Source: Datnioides undecimradiatus (Eukaryota; Chordata; Actinopteri; Lobotiformes; Datnioididae). From it: 64,000 bases of DNA. This document shows positions 63,895-64,000 of the stretch, piece after piece (position 1 is the first letter of the stretch; each line of letters starts with the position of its first letter). The notes beneath the pieces are model-generated. The model had not been told where the DNA came from. It ran no database searches and saw nothing but the letters and a program-made list of their open reading frames with translations. The stretch is taken from NCBI GenBank assembly GCA_008933995.1, contig WARS01000012.1, positions 8,479,501 to 8,543,500 of the forward strand, given 5' to 3'. Made by a program: the position numbers and the translations under genes.

Positions 63895-64000
63895 CTGGTT
63901 GAGAGAGGTGGAGGCAATTCAAAAAGAGGAAGGGGACAGTAAAAAGAACCAGATGTGAAAATGTAGAAGAGCAATTTTTAGAAACAGGGTTAAGTTCGTG

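Overview
This is nuclear DNA from a ray-finned fish. Every gene is split by GT-AG introns, many of them only about 80-110 bp. Polyadenylation signals, CpG-rich promoters and CA/TG microsatellites are common, and several interspersed repeats look like families abundant in spiny-rayed teleosts. Gene content and compactness suggest a percomorph-like teleost, but the species cannot be read from the sequence. I see no bacterial, plasmid, phage or CRISPR content.

Ten protein genes can be reconstructed exon by exon. Left to right: fam20a (+, 5' end outside the window), prkar1a (-), wipi1 (+), arsg (-), slc16a6 (+), amz2 (-), fam104a/vcf1 (+), tepsin (-), ndufaf8 (+) and slc38a10 (-, 5' end outside the window). 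From prkar1a rightward the strands alternate, so promoters are mostly shared or divergent (prkar1a/wipi1 ~16.2-17.9 kb, arsg/slc16a6 ~35.5-37.1 kb, amz2/fam104a ~46.3 kb, tepsin/ndufaf8 ~54.1-54.6 kb) and 3' ends converge.

The first six genes reproduce the order and orientation of human 17q24.2 (FAM20A-PRKAR1A-WIPI1-ARSG-SLC16A6-AMZ2). The last three reproduce human 17q25.3 (TEPSIN-NDUFAF8-SLC38A10). FAM104A, from 17q25.1 in human, sits at the join. The window therefore brings together segments that are megabases apart in human.

The genes do not form one pathway. They cover a Golgi pseudokinase (fam20a), the PKA regulatory subunit (prkar1a), a PI3P-binding autophagy protein (wipi1), a lysosomal sulfatase (arsg), a monocarboxylate-family carrier (slc16a6), an archaemetzincin protease (amz2), a p97/VCP cofactor (fam104a), an AP-4 coat accessory protein (tepsin), a complex I assembly factor (ndufaf8) and an amino-acid transporter (slc38a10).

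I did not find a new multi-gene system. The most checkable novelties are a candidate 21-nt in-frame microexon and a duplicated 37-residue charged-helix unit in slc38a10, two perfect CRE sites at the prkar1a 5' end, CA/TG repeats very close to splice sites in three genes, and a TATA-type promoter for slc16a6.
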